DNA from: a bacterium 1xD42-87
GTDB lineage: Bacteria > Bacillota > Clostridia > Lachnospirales > Lachnospiraceae
Direction of reading: 5' to 3'
NCBI GenBank assembly: GCA_003611805.1
Contig: RAYM01000015.1
Location: 113,418 to 177,417, forward strand
Length of the DNA: 64,000 nt
The position numbers were made by a program, and so were the translations under genes. The stretch's first letter is position 1, and every line of letters begins with the position of its first letter. Shown piece by piece: positions 17,747 to 25,397 of this stretch. The notes below the pieces were generated by a model. That model was not told where the DNA came from. It saw nothing but the letters and a program-made list of their open reading frames with translations, and did not search any database.

Positions 17747-18181
17747 ATGTTGATTTTATTAACTATTGTATTTTTGGTTTTATTAATTGTTGCTGCAAAT
17801 AAAGATTGGGATAGCGCAGGAAGTTTTTATACAATTGGATTTGGAGTATGTTTAGTAGTTATTGTTGTATTAAGCTGGAATATTATCAGTAGCCGTACTT
17901 TGGAATCTAAAATAGATATGTATACAGAAGAAAATAAAAATATTGAAGAAGATATGAATATTCTTGTAGAACAATATATGAATTATGAATCTAATACATA
18001 TGGAAATTTGAAAAATGAAAGTAGTATTGCACTCGTAGCATTATATCCAGAATTAAAAGCTGATACTTTAGTAGAAAAACAAATTGAAGTATACACAGAA
18101 AACAATAAAAAGATCAGAGAACTTAAAGAGAAAATGATTAATATAAGGAACTACAAATGGCTTTTATATTTTGGTGGATAA
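17747..18181 (+). CDS. Small membrane protein with cytoplasmic coiled tail
   Basis: Starting at ATG 17747 behind GAAGGAG, the product has two hydrophobic helices in the first 55 residues (LILLTIVFLVLLIVAA, then FGVCLVVIVVLSW). A long charged helical tail rich in Glu/Asn/Lys follows (EENKNIEEDMNILVEQY). LemA-like or accessory phage membrane roles are possible; nothing is specific. It is followed by hairpin copy 2. Confidence 0.5.
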   Translation: MLILLTIVFLVLLIVAANKDWDSAGSFYTIGFGVCLVVIVVLSWNIISSRTLESKIDMYTEENKNIEEDMNILVEQYMNYESNTYGNLKNESSIALVALYPELKADTLVEKQIEVYTENNKKIRELKEKMINIRNYKWLLYFGG

Positions 18182-18183
18182 GA

Positions 18184-18210
18184 AACAATGAAAGATAGGT
18201 TTCATTTGTT
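18184..18210 (+). repeat. Intergenic hairpin, TGAAA/TTTCA family, copy 2
   Basis: AACAATGAAA pairs with TTTCATTTGTT across a GATAGG loop, with one bulged T. It begins 2 nt after a stop codon and precedes the SD site (GGAGG) of the next gene. It shares its arm sequence with copy 1 at 1625 and lacks a U-run. Confidence 0.5.
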
Positions 18211-18238
18211 GTATTATACATAAAATTGGAGGTTCCGA

Positions 18239-18613
18239 ATGAAGTTAGCAAGAAAAATTATGATGTATACATTATTAATATGTATTGCTTTTATCGTGAT
18301 TTATTCTGTTGTTGATTATCTTGGAAAACAATCAGAATATCATGAAAGCAGATATGAATTAGAAGAAATAGAAAGTGGTATATATGCTAGAACTTATCAT
18401 ACAGTATCAACGATTCCAGCGCATAACTACGATATAATTGAAATTTGTATAAATGGAAAAGTTCGTACTTATAAAGGAAGTGTAGATATAACTTATACAA
18501 ATGAAAATCCATATGCTGTAATCATGCAAAATAATCTTGTTAATGATGAAAAAGTTTTTGTATATGTTCCAAAAGACACTGTTGATTACAGAGAAAGTGT
18601 TGGTGTGAAATGA
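18239..18613 (+). CDS. Membrane-anchored phage protein (124 aa)
   Basis: One N-terminal hydrophobic helix (IMMYTLLICIAFIVIYSVV) preceded by Lys/Arg indicates a signal anchor. The remaining 95 residues form a beta-rich extracytoplasmic domain (EICINGKVRTYKGSVDITY). The stop overlaps the next ATG (ATGA). No family recognised; a lysogenic-conversion surface protein is one possibility. Confidence 0.5.
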   Translation: MKLARKIMMYTLLICIAFIVIYSVVDYLGKQSEYHESRYELEEIESGIYARTYHTVSTIPAHNYDIIEICINGKVRTYKGSVDITYTNENPYAVIMQNNLVNDEKVFVYVPKDTVDYRESVGVK

Positions 18614-19031
18614 TTAAATTTAGAGCGTGGGATAAAGAAGCAAAAGAAATGATTTATGATGTATAAAACACATATGATTTTACTTGTAGCGGATCTGGTG
18701 CTATGGAACCTTCGTTTAAAGATGTGCTAGAGGACAATGACAGATATGAAGTTATGCAATTTGTGAATCTGTGTGATTTTGATGATAAGGAATTATATAC
18801 TGGTGATATTTCTCAGAATCAAAAAGGAGAAGTATTTGTTGTTTACTATGGGAAGGTGGATTTTGTATGTGCTTGGTAAAGGAATGGAATTGGGCAACTT
18901 CCAATGGTGTTTCTCCAACACAATTTAGAGGGTTAAGTGATATGAATTGCGGAGGGTGGTTCTTAGAACAACATAGAATTATTGGTAATATCTATGAAAA
19001 TACAGAATTGATTGCTGAGGAGAGGTATTAA
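18610..19031 (+). pseudogene. YopX-family phage gene broken by TAA and a frameshift
   Basis: The start MIKFRAWDKEAKEMIYDV is the YopX family opening. TAA follows at 18664 (codon 19). The frame then continues SFKDVLEDNDRYEVMQF..ELYTGDI, also typical of YopX, until about 18850. There the C-terminal part moves to another frame (WNWATSNGVSPTQFRGL..HRIIGNIYENTELI), consistent with a one-nt loss. Both defects together indicate a dead gene. YopX is a common phage protein of unknown role. Confidence 0.75.
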
Positions 19032-19384
19032 TGAAACTTTTAGAGATATGGAAAAGAATAGGTAAGCAGCCATTACGAATTACACGTAGAAAAGATGCGA
19101 TTGTATTTATTGGTGATTCTGAATACAGAATTAAAAATATCAGATATGATCGTGGACAATTTATCGGTTTTGAAGCAAAACCAAAAGAAAAAGTGGAATG
19201 GATAAGTAAAGAAGTTAAGCCCAAAGAAGATACATGGATAATTGTTAAAGACAAAGACGGTCAAGAATATAGAGATCATCAGTGGACAGGTCATGCATGG
19301 TATCATTTTTCAATAGGGAAAGATAGTTGCGATGGTTGGAGAAGTGATGTAGATATAGTTAGTTGGAGATATCAGGAGGATTAA
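19031..19384 (+). CDS. Phage hypothetical protein (117 aa)
   Basis: ATG 19031 overlaps the last stop of the YopX remnant (TAATG). The product is basic in the first half (KRIGKQPLRITRRKDAIVFIGD) with a beta-rich, Trp-containing C-terminus (QWTGHAWYHFSIGKDSCDGW). No motif recognised. Because its natural coupling partner is broken, its expression may be reduced (inference). Confidence 0.5.
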   Translation: MKLLEIWKRIGKQPLRITRRKDAIVFIGDSEYRIKNIRYDRGQFIGFEAKPKEKVEWISKEVKPKEDTWIIVKDKDGQEYRDHQWTGHAWYHFSIGKDSCDGWRSDVDIVSWRYQED

Positions 19385-19388
19385 TCGA

Positions 19389-19655
19389 ATGGCAGGAACA
19401 TTAAAAGAGATTACAGAAAATTATGAGAAATTACATAGATTACAGATGATAGAAACGATTTTAGATAAAACGCATAGTTATGTTCATGATGTAGTTAGCA
19501 GAGTGGAAGACGAGTTCGATGATTGTGTAGATTTTGAGGATTATATTACAGAGAGCGTGATAAAGAGCACTAAAGAAAATCTTGCTACGTTAGGAAAATA
19601 TTTAGGTTGTAAATCGTATGCTGATTTAATAAGTGATGTAATGCATAAACAGTAA
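19389..19655 (+). CDS. Phage hypothetical helical protein (88 aa)
   Basis: A fully helical, acidic protein (LKEITENYEKLHRLQMIETIL.. SRVEDEFDDCVDFEDY) beginning at ATG 19389 after AGGAGG. No DNA-binding or catalytic motif is seen. Hairpin copy 3 begins 4 nt after its stop codon. Confidence 0.5.
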   Translation: MAGTLKEITENYEKLHRLQMIETILDKTHSYVHDVVSRVEDEFDDCVDFEDYITESVIKSTKENLATLGKYLGCKSYADLISDVMHKQ

Positions 19656-19659
19656 GGCT

Positions 19660-19677
19660 TTGAAACGCTCGTTTCAA
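19660..19677 (+). repeat. Intergenic hairpin, TGAAA/TTTCA family, copy 3
   Basis: TTGAAAC (19660-19666) pairs perfectly with GTTTCAA (19671-19677) around a GCTC loop. It lies between a stop codon and the next SD site (GGAGGG), like the other copies. There is no U-run, so a terminator is unlikely. Confidence 0.55.
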
Positions 19678-19697
19678 GACAAAAATGGAGGGTATTT

Positions 19698-19847
19698 ATG
19701 AAAGCAAATATAGAGATTAGCGAAGGAACAATGGATAGATTGGCTGGCGCATTAGATTTGTCACCATTATATGATGAGGATTATGGAGTTGATGAAGAAA
19801 ATTTAAGTTATGCAATAAGATTAATGGTTGACCTCTGTGCTGATTAG
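19698..19847 (+). CDS. Small acidic phage protein (49 aa)
   Basis: ATG 19698 sits 7 nt behind GGAGGG. The 49-residue acidic product (NIEISEGTMDRLAGALDLSPLY..) looks like a short two-helix protein. It lies in a dense plus-strand block with its own SD site, which supports coding. Function unknown. Confidence 0.5.
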   Translation: MKANIEISEGTMDRLAGALDLSPLYDEDYGVDEENLSYAIRLMVDLCAD

Positions 19848-19865
19848 AAGGAGAAGATAATATCT

Positions 19866-20192
19866 ATGATAATGATAAACGGAAACTGGGAGCAAGTCAA
19901 AAATTTATCAGATGTTCTCAGAATTGTATCTGAAAATATTGGTAATGAATTTGCTCAGAAAGTAGAAGAGATATGTGGATAGCCAAGCGAAGAATTATTG
20001 GTAGCTTATTATAAGTTAGAAAGAGAGAAAGATGAATTAGAACAAAGATGTAATGATTATGATGATATATCAGAAAGTTTAGATTATTTAAATGAACAGA
20101 TAGATAAATTGGAGAAGTATATAGATGATAATGCGGATGGGACTGACTTCATGGAAGGCATGATAAAAGCATTTGAAATGATTGAGAGGTGA
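19866..20192 (+). pseudogene. Interrupted helical phage gene, TAG at codon 39
   Basis: ATG 19866 follows AAGGAGAAG. The frame runs MIMINGNWEQVKNLSDVL..VEEICG, hits TAG at 19980, then continues PSEELLVAYYKLEREKDELEQRC into a coiled-coil region to TGA 20190. Restoring Gln (CAG) at the stop gives one continuous 108-residue protein. Internal initiation at TTG 19998 could still yield the C-terminal coil. Confidence 0.55.
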
Positions 20193-20198
20193 TTTTTT

Positions 20199-20366
20199 TT
20201 GAACAAGAATATAGATAAATATGATAATTCAATTAGTAAAGAATTTTATATAGAATTGGCAAATATGTTAGAAGAGATGTATAACAAATCAAAAACTTTT
20301 GGAGAGATAACATTAGTAGGAGATTTGATGCAAGTATTAAATAATAAAATAAAGATGGACGAGTAA
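20199..20366 (+). CDS. Small phage protein (55 aa), UUG start
   Basis: A strong SD site (GAGAGGTGAT, 20185-20194) precedes TTG 20199. The 55-residue acidic/helical product (KEFYIELANMLEEMYNKSKTF) has no family assignment. The good SD site and tight packing support it. Confidence 0.45.
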   Translation: MNKNIDKYDNSISKEFYIELANMLEEMYNKSKTFGEITLVGDLMQVLNNKIKMDE

Positions 20367-20377
20367 GGTGGTTAAAT

Positions 20378-20599
20378 TTGTGTATGTGGTCATGGAACGA
20401 AACAAATGATGAAAATTGGACACATGGTACATTCAATACAAAAGAAGAAGCAATACAGGATGTTTTGGGTTGTAAAGAATGGATTGAAAAAAGTTTGTCT
20501 ACAGACAATCCAACAATTTATGTCGGTGAATGTGAACTTGTTCCGTTAAGAACTGATCCTGATCCAGATAGGATTATGAATGATTATGAGAGAAGGTGA
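20378..20599 (+). CDS. Phage hypothetical protein (73 aa), UUG start
   Basis: The product begins MCMWSWNETNDENWTHGTFNTKEEA and contains YVGECELVPLR. This pattern (W....T.dEAI.d......... iyVGE) occurs in small phage proteins. TTG 20378 or ATG 20384 may be the initiator after AAGGTGG. Function unknown. Confidence 0.5.
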   Translation: MCMWSWNETNDENWTHGTFNTKEEAIQDVLGCKEWIEKSLSTDNPTIYVGECELVPLRTDPDPDRIMNDYERR

Positions 20600-20605
20600 A
20601 TACCG

Positions 20606-20887
20606 ATGTGGAAATGTGATATGGGATATCCAGTTGGAGATGATAATATACCCCCTGATAGATGTCATTGGGAAGGAAAATTTTACATTAAATCATGCAA
20701 AAAGTGTTCATCATATAATCATGAATATGATTTGATAGAACAAGCTATTGAATCGGCAAGATGTAGAATATATAGATTAAAACAGAATAAAGGAAATACA
20801 TTAGCTCATCAAAAGAAGGCAAAGCATCAACATGATTTAATGAAAATTACTATTAAAGCGTTGGAATATTATAGAGATGAATTATAA
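20606..20887 (+). CDS. Phage hypothetical Cys/His-containing protein (93 aa)
   Basis: The N-terminal half has scattered Cys (KCDMGYP.. RCHWEGKF.. SCKKCSSY). The C-terminal half is a basic helix with several His (HQKKAKHQHDLMKITIKALEYY). It could be a metal-binding protein. A degenerate hairpin sharing the arm CTTTCATTGG lies just after the stop (20887-20915). Confidence 0.5.
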   Translation: MWKCDMGYPVGDDNIPPDRCHWEGKFYIKSCKKCSSYNHEYDLIEQAIESARCRIYRLKQNKGNTLAHQKKAKHQHDLMKITIKALEYYRDEL

Positions 20888-20947
20888 CCAGTCTTAAAAC
20901 CACGCTTTCATTGGTATAAAAAACAAATAAAATAGGAGAGAATACAT

Positions 20948-21499
20948 ATGTTTGGAAATAAAAACGAAGAAAATAGGAAAAGTAATTATGAATTACAACT
21001 TGAAAATGAAAAATTAAGAATCCAAGCGGAAACTTTACAATTCAAGTTGGAACAAATGAATGAGAAATATTCAGTATTAGAGCAACAATTAAGAGATACA
21101 AAAGATATAAGTATTGAGAAAATCAAGAAAGAAAATGATGATTTAAGAAATGAACTTTCAGGTTTGAAATTCAAAGTATCTAATGACACAACGAATATTG
21201 AATTAGAAACAGAGAATAGAAAATTAAAAGCAGAAGTTGATATTCAGAAATCAGAAAATAAACACTTAAAAGATTTGCTTGATGCTTATAGATCAATGCC
21301 AGATGTGAAGAATATGGTGGATAGTTTATCTAGTTTAGCTGTTCCCCATATAGACGAATTAAAAGAGTTTTCTAAAATTCTTTCAGATTCCAAAGTTGCT
21401 CAATTGTGCGATGAATTATCAAAGACGAATGCGAATATGTACAAGGCATTTGATGAGATGGGATATTTATATGATAGACTGCGTAGTGGTAGATATTAA
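20948..21499 (+). CDS. Coiled-coil phage protein (183 aa)
   Basis: Residues 10-125 are an almost uninterrupted heptad-rich coiled coil (LQLENEKLRIQAETLQFKLEQ and similar). A compact C-terminal domain ends in MGYLYDRLRSGRY. It is likely a dimer or oligomer scaffold. No enzyme motif is seen. ATG 20948 follows AGGAGAG. Partners unknown. Confidence 0.6.
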   Translation: MFGNKNEENRKSNYELQLENEKLRIQAETLQFKLEQMNEKYSVLEQQLRDTKDISIEKIKKENDDLRNELSGLKFKVSNDTTNIELETENRKLKAEVDIQKSENKHLKDLLDAYRSMPDVKNMVDSLSSLAVPHIDELKEFSKILSDSKVAQLCDELSKTNANMYKAFDEMGYLYDRLRSGRY

Positions 21500-21550
21500 T
21501 TATGGCAATAAATCAAGTCTTTCAAAGAAAAAATAAAGGAGAATGTGATT

Positions 21551-21997
21551 ATGGATATTGTAAAATTAAATGTTTATGCTGAGGCATATTATAGCGGAGC
21601 TACCTATGAAGAGGATATAGTTATTTCAAAAAGTCTATATGAAAAAATCAAGACGAATTTAGATGAATATGATTCAGAGAATAATGAAAACGCAAGAGGT
21701 ATTTATGTTGGTGAGTTGGATGGTAAACATAGCGAAGTAGAAGGAGAGCTTTCTGTAGAAATATATTCTGAAGATGAGGTTGCAGATTGTAGTTGGGATT
21801 TAAACGAAGACGGAGATATGCTTTATTACAAGATAAAGGATATTTGTGACGAGAAGGATTTGGATTTAGATAAAGACATTGAAAATGTAAAAGAATATTT
21901 AAAAAATGTTGACTCATATGTAGAAATTTGTATTAGAACAAAGAAAAGTAATGTAGATAAAATCAAGGAATATGCAGAAAGTTTAGAACAGAAATAG
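21551..21997 (+). CDS. Acidic phage hypothetical protein (148 aa)
   Basis: A strongly acidic alpha/beta protein (SCORE-like strands YAEAYYSGATYEEDIVISKSLYEKI, then many Asp/Glu). High negative charge and the surface character are reminiscent of DNA-mimic proteins, but such mimicry cannot be claimed from composition alone. GTG 21545 is an alternative start behind AAAGGAG. Hairpin copy 4 follows. Confidence 0.5.
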   Translation: MDIVKLNVYAEAYYSGATYEEDIVISKSLYEKIKTNLDEYDSENNENARGIYVGELDGKHSEVEGELSVEIYSEDEVADCSWDLNEDGDMLYYKIKDICDEKDLDLDKDIENVKEYLKNVDSYVEICIRTKKSNVDKIKEYAESLEQK

Positions 21998-21999
21998 TC

Positions 22000-22017
22000 T
22001 TGAAATCGCAATTTCAA
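22000..22017 (+). repeat. Intergenic hairpin, TGAAA/TTTCA family, copy 4
   Basis: TTGAAAT pairs perfectly with ATTTCAA around a CGCA loop. The SD site AGGAGG (22018-22023) starts at the very next base, so the hairpin could influence ribosome access to the downstream gene. It starts 2 nt after a stop codon. Confidence 0.6.
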
Positions 22018-22032
22018 AGGAGGATTTAATGG

Positions 22033-22221
22033 ATGTGTAGTACATGTAATTATAAAACATTTGATAAAGTAAATGTAAAATTACAACAGAGTTTGGGAAT
22101 GGGAAGTTTATTAATCTGCTGTGATAATAATGGGAGAAATTATAAATTAGCTGTAAAGGGCGAAGAAAAAAGCGAGTTTTGTTTGTATAACTGCCCCACA
22201 TGTGGTAAAAAGTTGTACTAA
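22033..22221 (+). CDS. Zinc-ribbon phage protein (62 aa)
   Basis: The product has CSTCNY at the N-terminus and CPTCGKK at the C-terminus, a classic two-knuckle zinc ribbon, with a short beta region between. ATG 22033 lies nine nt behind AGGAGG. A nucleic-acid or protein interaction role is likely but unproven. Confidence 0.6.
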   Translation: MCSTCNYKTFDKVNVKLQQSLGMGSLLICCDNNGRNYKLAVKGEEKSEFCLYNCPTCGKKLY

Positions 22222-22245
22222 ATTTCAACGGAGGTAAAAAGAGAA

Positions 22246-22620
22246 ATGAATGGTAAAGAATATCAGGAATTAGCAATGAGAACGTATGATGGCTATGCAA
22301 TGAATCGCTTATCTTCAAATGTTATGAGTGCTACTTTTTATGAAACAGCAGCACTTTTAAATGGTGTCTTAGGACTTACAGGAGAAGCTGGAGAAGTTTC
22401 TGATTTAGTAAAGAAAGGAATTTTTCATGAAAAAGGAATTGACAGAGAGCATTTAGAAAAAGAACTGGGTGATGTAATGTGGTATATAGCTCTTATATGT
22501 CATACATGTGGATTTAATTTGGATGAAATTATGCAAATTAATATTGATAAGTTGAAAGCAAGATATCCAGAAGGTTTTAATGTTGTTAAAGCCAATAACA
22601 GAGAAAATGGAGATGTGTAA
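22246..22620 (+). CDS. MazG-like NTP pyrophosphohydrolase
   Basis: The 124-residue protein contains GLTGEAGEVSDLVKK and LEKELGDVMWYIALIC, the ExxE(n)ExxD metal motif of the all-alpha NTP-PPase (MazG/dUTPase-2) superfamily, then a conserved KLKARYPEGF tail. It would hydrolyse a noncanonical or excess NTP/dNTP. In phages MazG has been linked to nucleotide control and ppGpp; which applies here is unknown. Its TAA overlaps the next ATG (TAATG). Confidence 0.88.
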   Translation: MNGKEYQELAMRTYDGYAMNRLSSNVMSATFYETAALLNGVLGLTGEAGEVSDLVKKGIFHEKGIDREHLEKELGDVMWYIALICHTCGFNLDEIMQINIDKLKARYPEGFNVVKANNRENGDV

Positions 22621-23048
22621 TGTATAAGCAAATAATTATTGCTCGTAAAGATTTAAATATGAGTCCTGGAAAGTTAGCAGCACAAGTATCTCATGGGAGC
22701 ATGGCATTTTTAATATGGATGATTAGAAATAATAGTCATCCGCTCGCATGTCAAGGTGAATACGAATCTAAATTTAGGATTGAAAATGATTTATATGAAC
22801 AATGGCTCAATGGAGAATTTACAAAGTGTATTCTTCAAGCAAAAAACAAGAATCAACTTTTAAAAGCTAAAACTATGGCAGAAGAATTAGATATGAAGGA
22901 AGGAAAAGACTTCTGGCTAATTTGTGACAATTGCCATACAGAGTTAGAACCCGAAGAAAATGGTAGAACATTAACAGTGATAGGATTCAAACCAATGGAT
23001 TCAGAAATAATTGATCAGATAGGTAGAAAATATCATTTATATGTGTAG
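22620..23048 (+). CDS. PTH2-type peptidyl-tRNA hydrolase
   Basis: The 142-residue protein has the Pth2 signature KQIIIARKDLNMSPGKLAAQ followed by VSHGSMAF. It also has KCILQAKNKNQLLKAKTMAEEL and a C-terminal beta region (TLTVIGFKP). This is the archaeal/eukaryotic-type hydrolase, unrelated to bacterial Pth, releasing peptides from peptidyl-tRNA. It overlaps the mazG-like stop, implying co-translation. Its value to a phage is unclear. Confidence 0.85.
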   Translation: MYKQIIIARKDLNMSPGKLAAQVSHGSMAFLIWMIRNNSHPLACQGEYESKFRIENDLYEQWLNGEFTKCILQAKNKNQLLKAKTMAEELDMKEGKDFWLICDNCHTELEPEENGRTLTVIGFKPMDSEIIDQIGRKYHLYV

Positions 23049-23085
23049 ATGAATTGTGTGTTTTAATGGAAGGAGAATATGAAAA

Positions 23086-23349
23086 TTGAAACAAAATGAG
23101 TTCATAACATTTTGTACTTGTGGTTGTGGTAATGGGATTGTTTTAAAAGCAGAAAGAGTAGATAATGATATGTCATTACAACTTGTGAGCGACAATTTCT
23201 ATATTGCACAGAATAAGGGGAAAATGTCTTTATCAGAAAAAATAAAAAGAATTTGGTGCATTATCAAAGGTAAAGAATACTGTTATTTTGATATTCTAAT
23301 TGGAGAAGATAAGTTACAGGAATTCAAAGAATTTGTTACTAAATTATAG
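23086..23349 (+). CDS. Phage hypothetical protein (87 aa), UUG start
   Basis: Begins at TTG 23086 behind AAGGAG. CTCGCGNGIVLKAERVD near the N-terminus and KIKRIWCIIKGKEYCYFDILI near the end make a compact beta-rich domain with three Cys. Similar proteins occur in Clostridia prophages as I recall; function unknown. Confidence 0.55.
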   Translation: MKQNEFITFCTCGCGNGIVLKAERVDNDMSLQLVSDNFYIAQNKGKMSLSEKIKRIWCIIKGKEYCYFDILIGEDKLQEFKEFVTKL

Positions 23350-23360
23350 GAGGAATGTGA

Positions 23361-25334
23361 TTGGATAAATTAAAAAGAATAAAGAAATTAACTCATCAGC
23401 TTAATCACTACAGAGATTCATATTATAACAATTCTGTATCAGAAATTTCAGATCATGAATATGATGATTTATTTGATGAATTAAAAAGACTGGAAGAAGA
23501 AACAAATATTGTAATGGCTAATTCACCAACACATACAGTTGGATATGAAGCCAAGTCAAAACTTGAAAAGGTGAAACACTCGCATCCTATGCTTTCACTT
23601 GATAAAACAAAGTCAGTAGATGATTTAAAGAAATTTGCTAGTGATAAAGATTGCTTACTTATGTGTAAAATGGACGGATTAACTGTACTGCTTACTTATG
23701 AGAATGGTGAGTTGATTCAGGCGGAGACTCGTGGAAATGGTGAAGAGGGAGAAATTATTACCCATAATGCAAGGGTGTTTGAAAACATTCCAATACATAT
23801 AGATTATACAGGACATTTGGAAGTTGAAGGTGAAGCTATTATTACATATGGTGACTTTGAGAGGATTAACAGTAAACTTCCTGAGAATGAAAAATATAAG
23901 AATCCACGAAATCTTGTAAGTGGTTCAGTTAGGCAGTTGGATAGTAATATTGCGGCACAGAGACATATTAAATTTATAGCATGGAAAGTTCCGAAAATTG
24001 AAGATTCAAAGTATGATAAATATTTTGCTAAGAAGTTAGAGCAAGTAAAAGAATTAGGTTTCGATATTGTACCATACATTATTTATTTTGAAGATACTGT
24101 TGAAAACAGAGTAGCACTTTTGAAAAATACTGCAAAAGAATTAGGATGTCCCATAGATGGATTGGTTATGACTTACAATGATATTTCTTATGGAGAATCA
24201 TTAGGAACGACAGGACACCACCCAAAACATTCGTTAGCATATAAATTCTATGATGACATTTATCCTACAAGATTGTTAGATGTAGAATTTACGATGGGCA
24301 AGACGGGTGTTTTAACTCCAACAGCAGTATTTGAACCAGTAGAGATTGATGGCACAATGGTTGAAAGAGCTTCACTTCATAATATTTCAATTATGAAAAG
24401 TTTGGGAATTGTATCAAAGTATCAGGAAATTGGTGTTTATAAGGCTAATATGATTATTCCTCAGATAAAATATGCAGAAAAAATGAATTGTGTATCAGTA
24501 AAAGAATCTATTTGCATTCCAGGTGTTTGTCCTGTTTGTGGGTGGAATACAGAAAGACTTAAAGATAATGACACAGAGATTCTCGTATGTACTAATCCAA
24601 ACTGTAAAGGAAAGTTACTTGGTAAACTATCACATTTTGTAAGCAAGAACGCAATCAATATTGATGGATTATCTGAGCAGACATTACAGAAATTTATTGA
24701 TTTAGGGTGGTTAAATTCATTTAAAGATATTTATTATTTATCAGACTATAAAGAAGAGATGTACAAACTTGATGGTTTTGGAAAGAAATCAGTAGATAAA
24801 CTCTTAGAAAGCATTGAGAAAAGTAGAAATACTACATTGGATAGATTTATTTATGGACTGTGTATTCCTCTGATTGGTAGAACAGCAAGTAAAGTTATTG
24901 CAAAAGAATTTAATAATCAAGCAGAAGAATTTTATGATATTTGGTGCCATAGTTATGACTTTACTAAATTAGATGATTTTGGAGATGCAATGAATAACTC
25001 AATGAAGGTTTTCATCAGAGATAATTATGGATGGATTGCTGAGTTAATTGGGGAATTTGACTTTAGAGAGTCAGATAATAATGGTAATGTAAAGCAAGTG
25101 CTTGAAGGTGAAACTTTTGTAATCACTGGTAGTTTAAAAGCATATAAGAATCGTGAAGAATTGGTTTCAGTTATTGAAAGAAACGGAGGAAAAGTATCTG
25201 GTTCTGTGTCTGCTAAAACATCATATTTAATCAATAACGATGTTGCAAGTACATCAGGCAAAAATAAGAAAGCTCATGATTTAGGAATACCAATTATCAG
25301 CGAAGGTGAATTTGTTCAGATGATCACATCTTAA
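23361..25334 (+). CDS. ligA: NAD-dependent DNA ligase
   Basis: At 657 residues it has the full LigA layout. An N-terminal Ia region (YYNNSVSEISDHEYDDLFDEL) leads to the adenylation site CKMDG with Lys103, then TRGNGEEGE and an OB fold. A Cys4 zinc finger follows (CPVCGWNTE..CTNPNCKG), then helix-hairpin-helix repeats and a C-terminal BRCT domain (GETFVITGSLKAYKNREEL). It starts at TTG 23361 after AGGAGG. It seals nicks in phage replication using NAD+. A second, host ligase is expected elsewhere. Confidence 0.95.
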   Translation: MDKLKRIKKLTHQLNHYRDSYYNNSVSEISDHEYDDLFDELKRLEEETNIVMANSPTHTVGYEAKSKLEKVKHSHPMLSLDKTKSVDDLKKFASDKDCLLMCKMDGLTVLLTYENGELIQAETRGNGEEGEIITHNARVFENIPIHIDYTGHLEVEGEAIITYGDFERINSKLPENEKYKNPRNLVSGSVRQLDSNIAAQRHIKFIAWKVPKIEDSKYDKYFAKKLEQVKELGFDIVPYIIYFEDTVENRVALLKNTAKELGCPIDGLVMTYNDISYGESLGTTGHHPKHSLAYKFYDDIYPTRLLDVEFTMGKTGVLTPTAVFEPVEIDGTMVERASLHNISIMKSLGIVSKYQEIGVYKANMIIPQIKYAEKMNCVSVKESICIPGVCPVCGWNTERLKDNDTEILVCTNPNCKGKLLGKLSHFVSKNAINIDGLSEQTLQKFIDLGWLNSFKDIYYLSDYKEEMYKLDGFGKKSVDKLLESIEKSRNTTLDRFIYGLCIPLIGRTASKVIAKEFNNQAEEFYDIWCHSYDFTKLDDFGDAMNNSMKVFIRDNYGWIAELIGEFDFRESDNNGNVKQVLEGETFVITGSLKAYKNREELVSVIERNGGKVSGSVSAKTSYLINNDVASTSGKNKKAHDLGIPIISEGEFVQMITS

Positions 25335-25397
25335 ATGTAGAAATAGTATATGTAACTCGTAAACACATCAACGAAAAATCCAAATTAGAGGAGACTT

